DNA of 64,000 nucleotides from Pelolinea sp. (lineage in GTDB: Bacteria; Chloroflexota; Anaerolineae; Anaerolineales; Anaerolineaceae). Positions 63,976-64,000 of this stretch are shown here, in pieces. Where the stretch lies: assembly GCA_012797975.1 (NCBI GenBank), contig JAAZOD010000012.1, forward strand, positions 1-64,000, read 5' to 3'. Every line of letters starts with the position of its first letter. Positions within the stretch are counted from its first letter, which is position 1. The notes under the pieces were generated by a model that was not told the DNA's origin, made no database searches, and worked only from the letters and a program-made list of their open reading frames with translations. The translations under genes and the position numbers were made by a program.

Positions 63976-64000
63976 CGAATGTCATATTAAGCGCATGACA

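Overview
The window reads as ordinary bacterial chromosome from a fermentative anaerobe, roughly 45 % G+C. My best guess is a Chloroflexota/Anaerolineae-type organism. This is inferred from the combination of class III ribonucleotide reductase, many lipoproteins with short lipobox signals, PTS and ABC sugar uptake, a CARDB/FtsX exporter and no visible outer-membrane genes. There is no rRNA or 16S marker, so the assignment is tentative. Genes are densely packed in short operons, most with clear Shine-Dalgarno sites, and many intergenic hairpins or terminators are readable.

Layout. 1-207: the 3' half of an initiator-type tRNA and its terminator. 270-3554 (minus): a cobalamin-riboswitch-controlled anaerobic ribonucleotide reductase operon (nrdD, a separate glycyl-radical mini-subunit, nrdG). 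3733-4528: IS256-type transposase remnant and an Imm-5-like gene. 4627-9530: small regulator units (PadR + GyrI-like, XRE + membrane protein) around a leucine-rich-repeat lipoprotein. 9609-15810 (minus): LevR-like PRD regulator, cellobiose-type PTS EIIA/EIIB/EIIC and 6-phospho-beta-glucosidase. 16150-23092: CPBP protease, DUF4177, then a ChrB-N/MFS/P-type ATPase unit and a DUF368 protein. 23374-24135: acyl-ACP thioesterase. 24216-32122: a response regulator/histidine kinase pair enclosing a lipoprotein, a Yip1 protein and an ABC exporter. 32205-34208: GNAT enzyme and a GH114-like lipoprotein.

34275-45285 is the most interesting part. Two divergent operons share a LacI regulator. They encode a sugar ABC importer (without its ATPase), a sialidase-fold protein, a YhcH anomerase, an NAL/DapA-type aldolase, CMP-Kdo synthetase, FucU mutarotase, ribokinase and a D-arabinose-5-phosphate-isomerase-like SIS protein, plus one unrecognised 403-residue protein. 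Read together they suggest uptake, cleavage and catabolism or salvage of a 3-deoxy-2-ulosonic acid such as Kdo: Kdo to pyruvate + D-arabinose to D-arabinose-5-P to D-ribulose-5-P. 45420-48255 follows with larE, larB and larC, which make the nickel-pincer cofactor, but no larA.

48347-51972: a TipA-like MerR regulator that may be leaderless, and an ECF sigma factor with a membrane-anchored, beta-propeller partner. 52056-63975: a nucleoside salvage region with a class II aldolase (minus), three nucleoside phosphorylase paralogues, an MFS transporter, a deoxyadenosine/MTA-type deaminase, a BmpA-type nucleoside ABC importer and a nucleoside hydrolase. Imported nucleosides would be deaminated, then phosphorolysed or hydrolysed to bases and (deoxy)ribose units.
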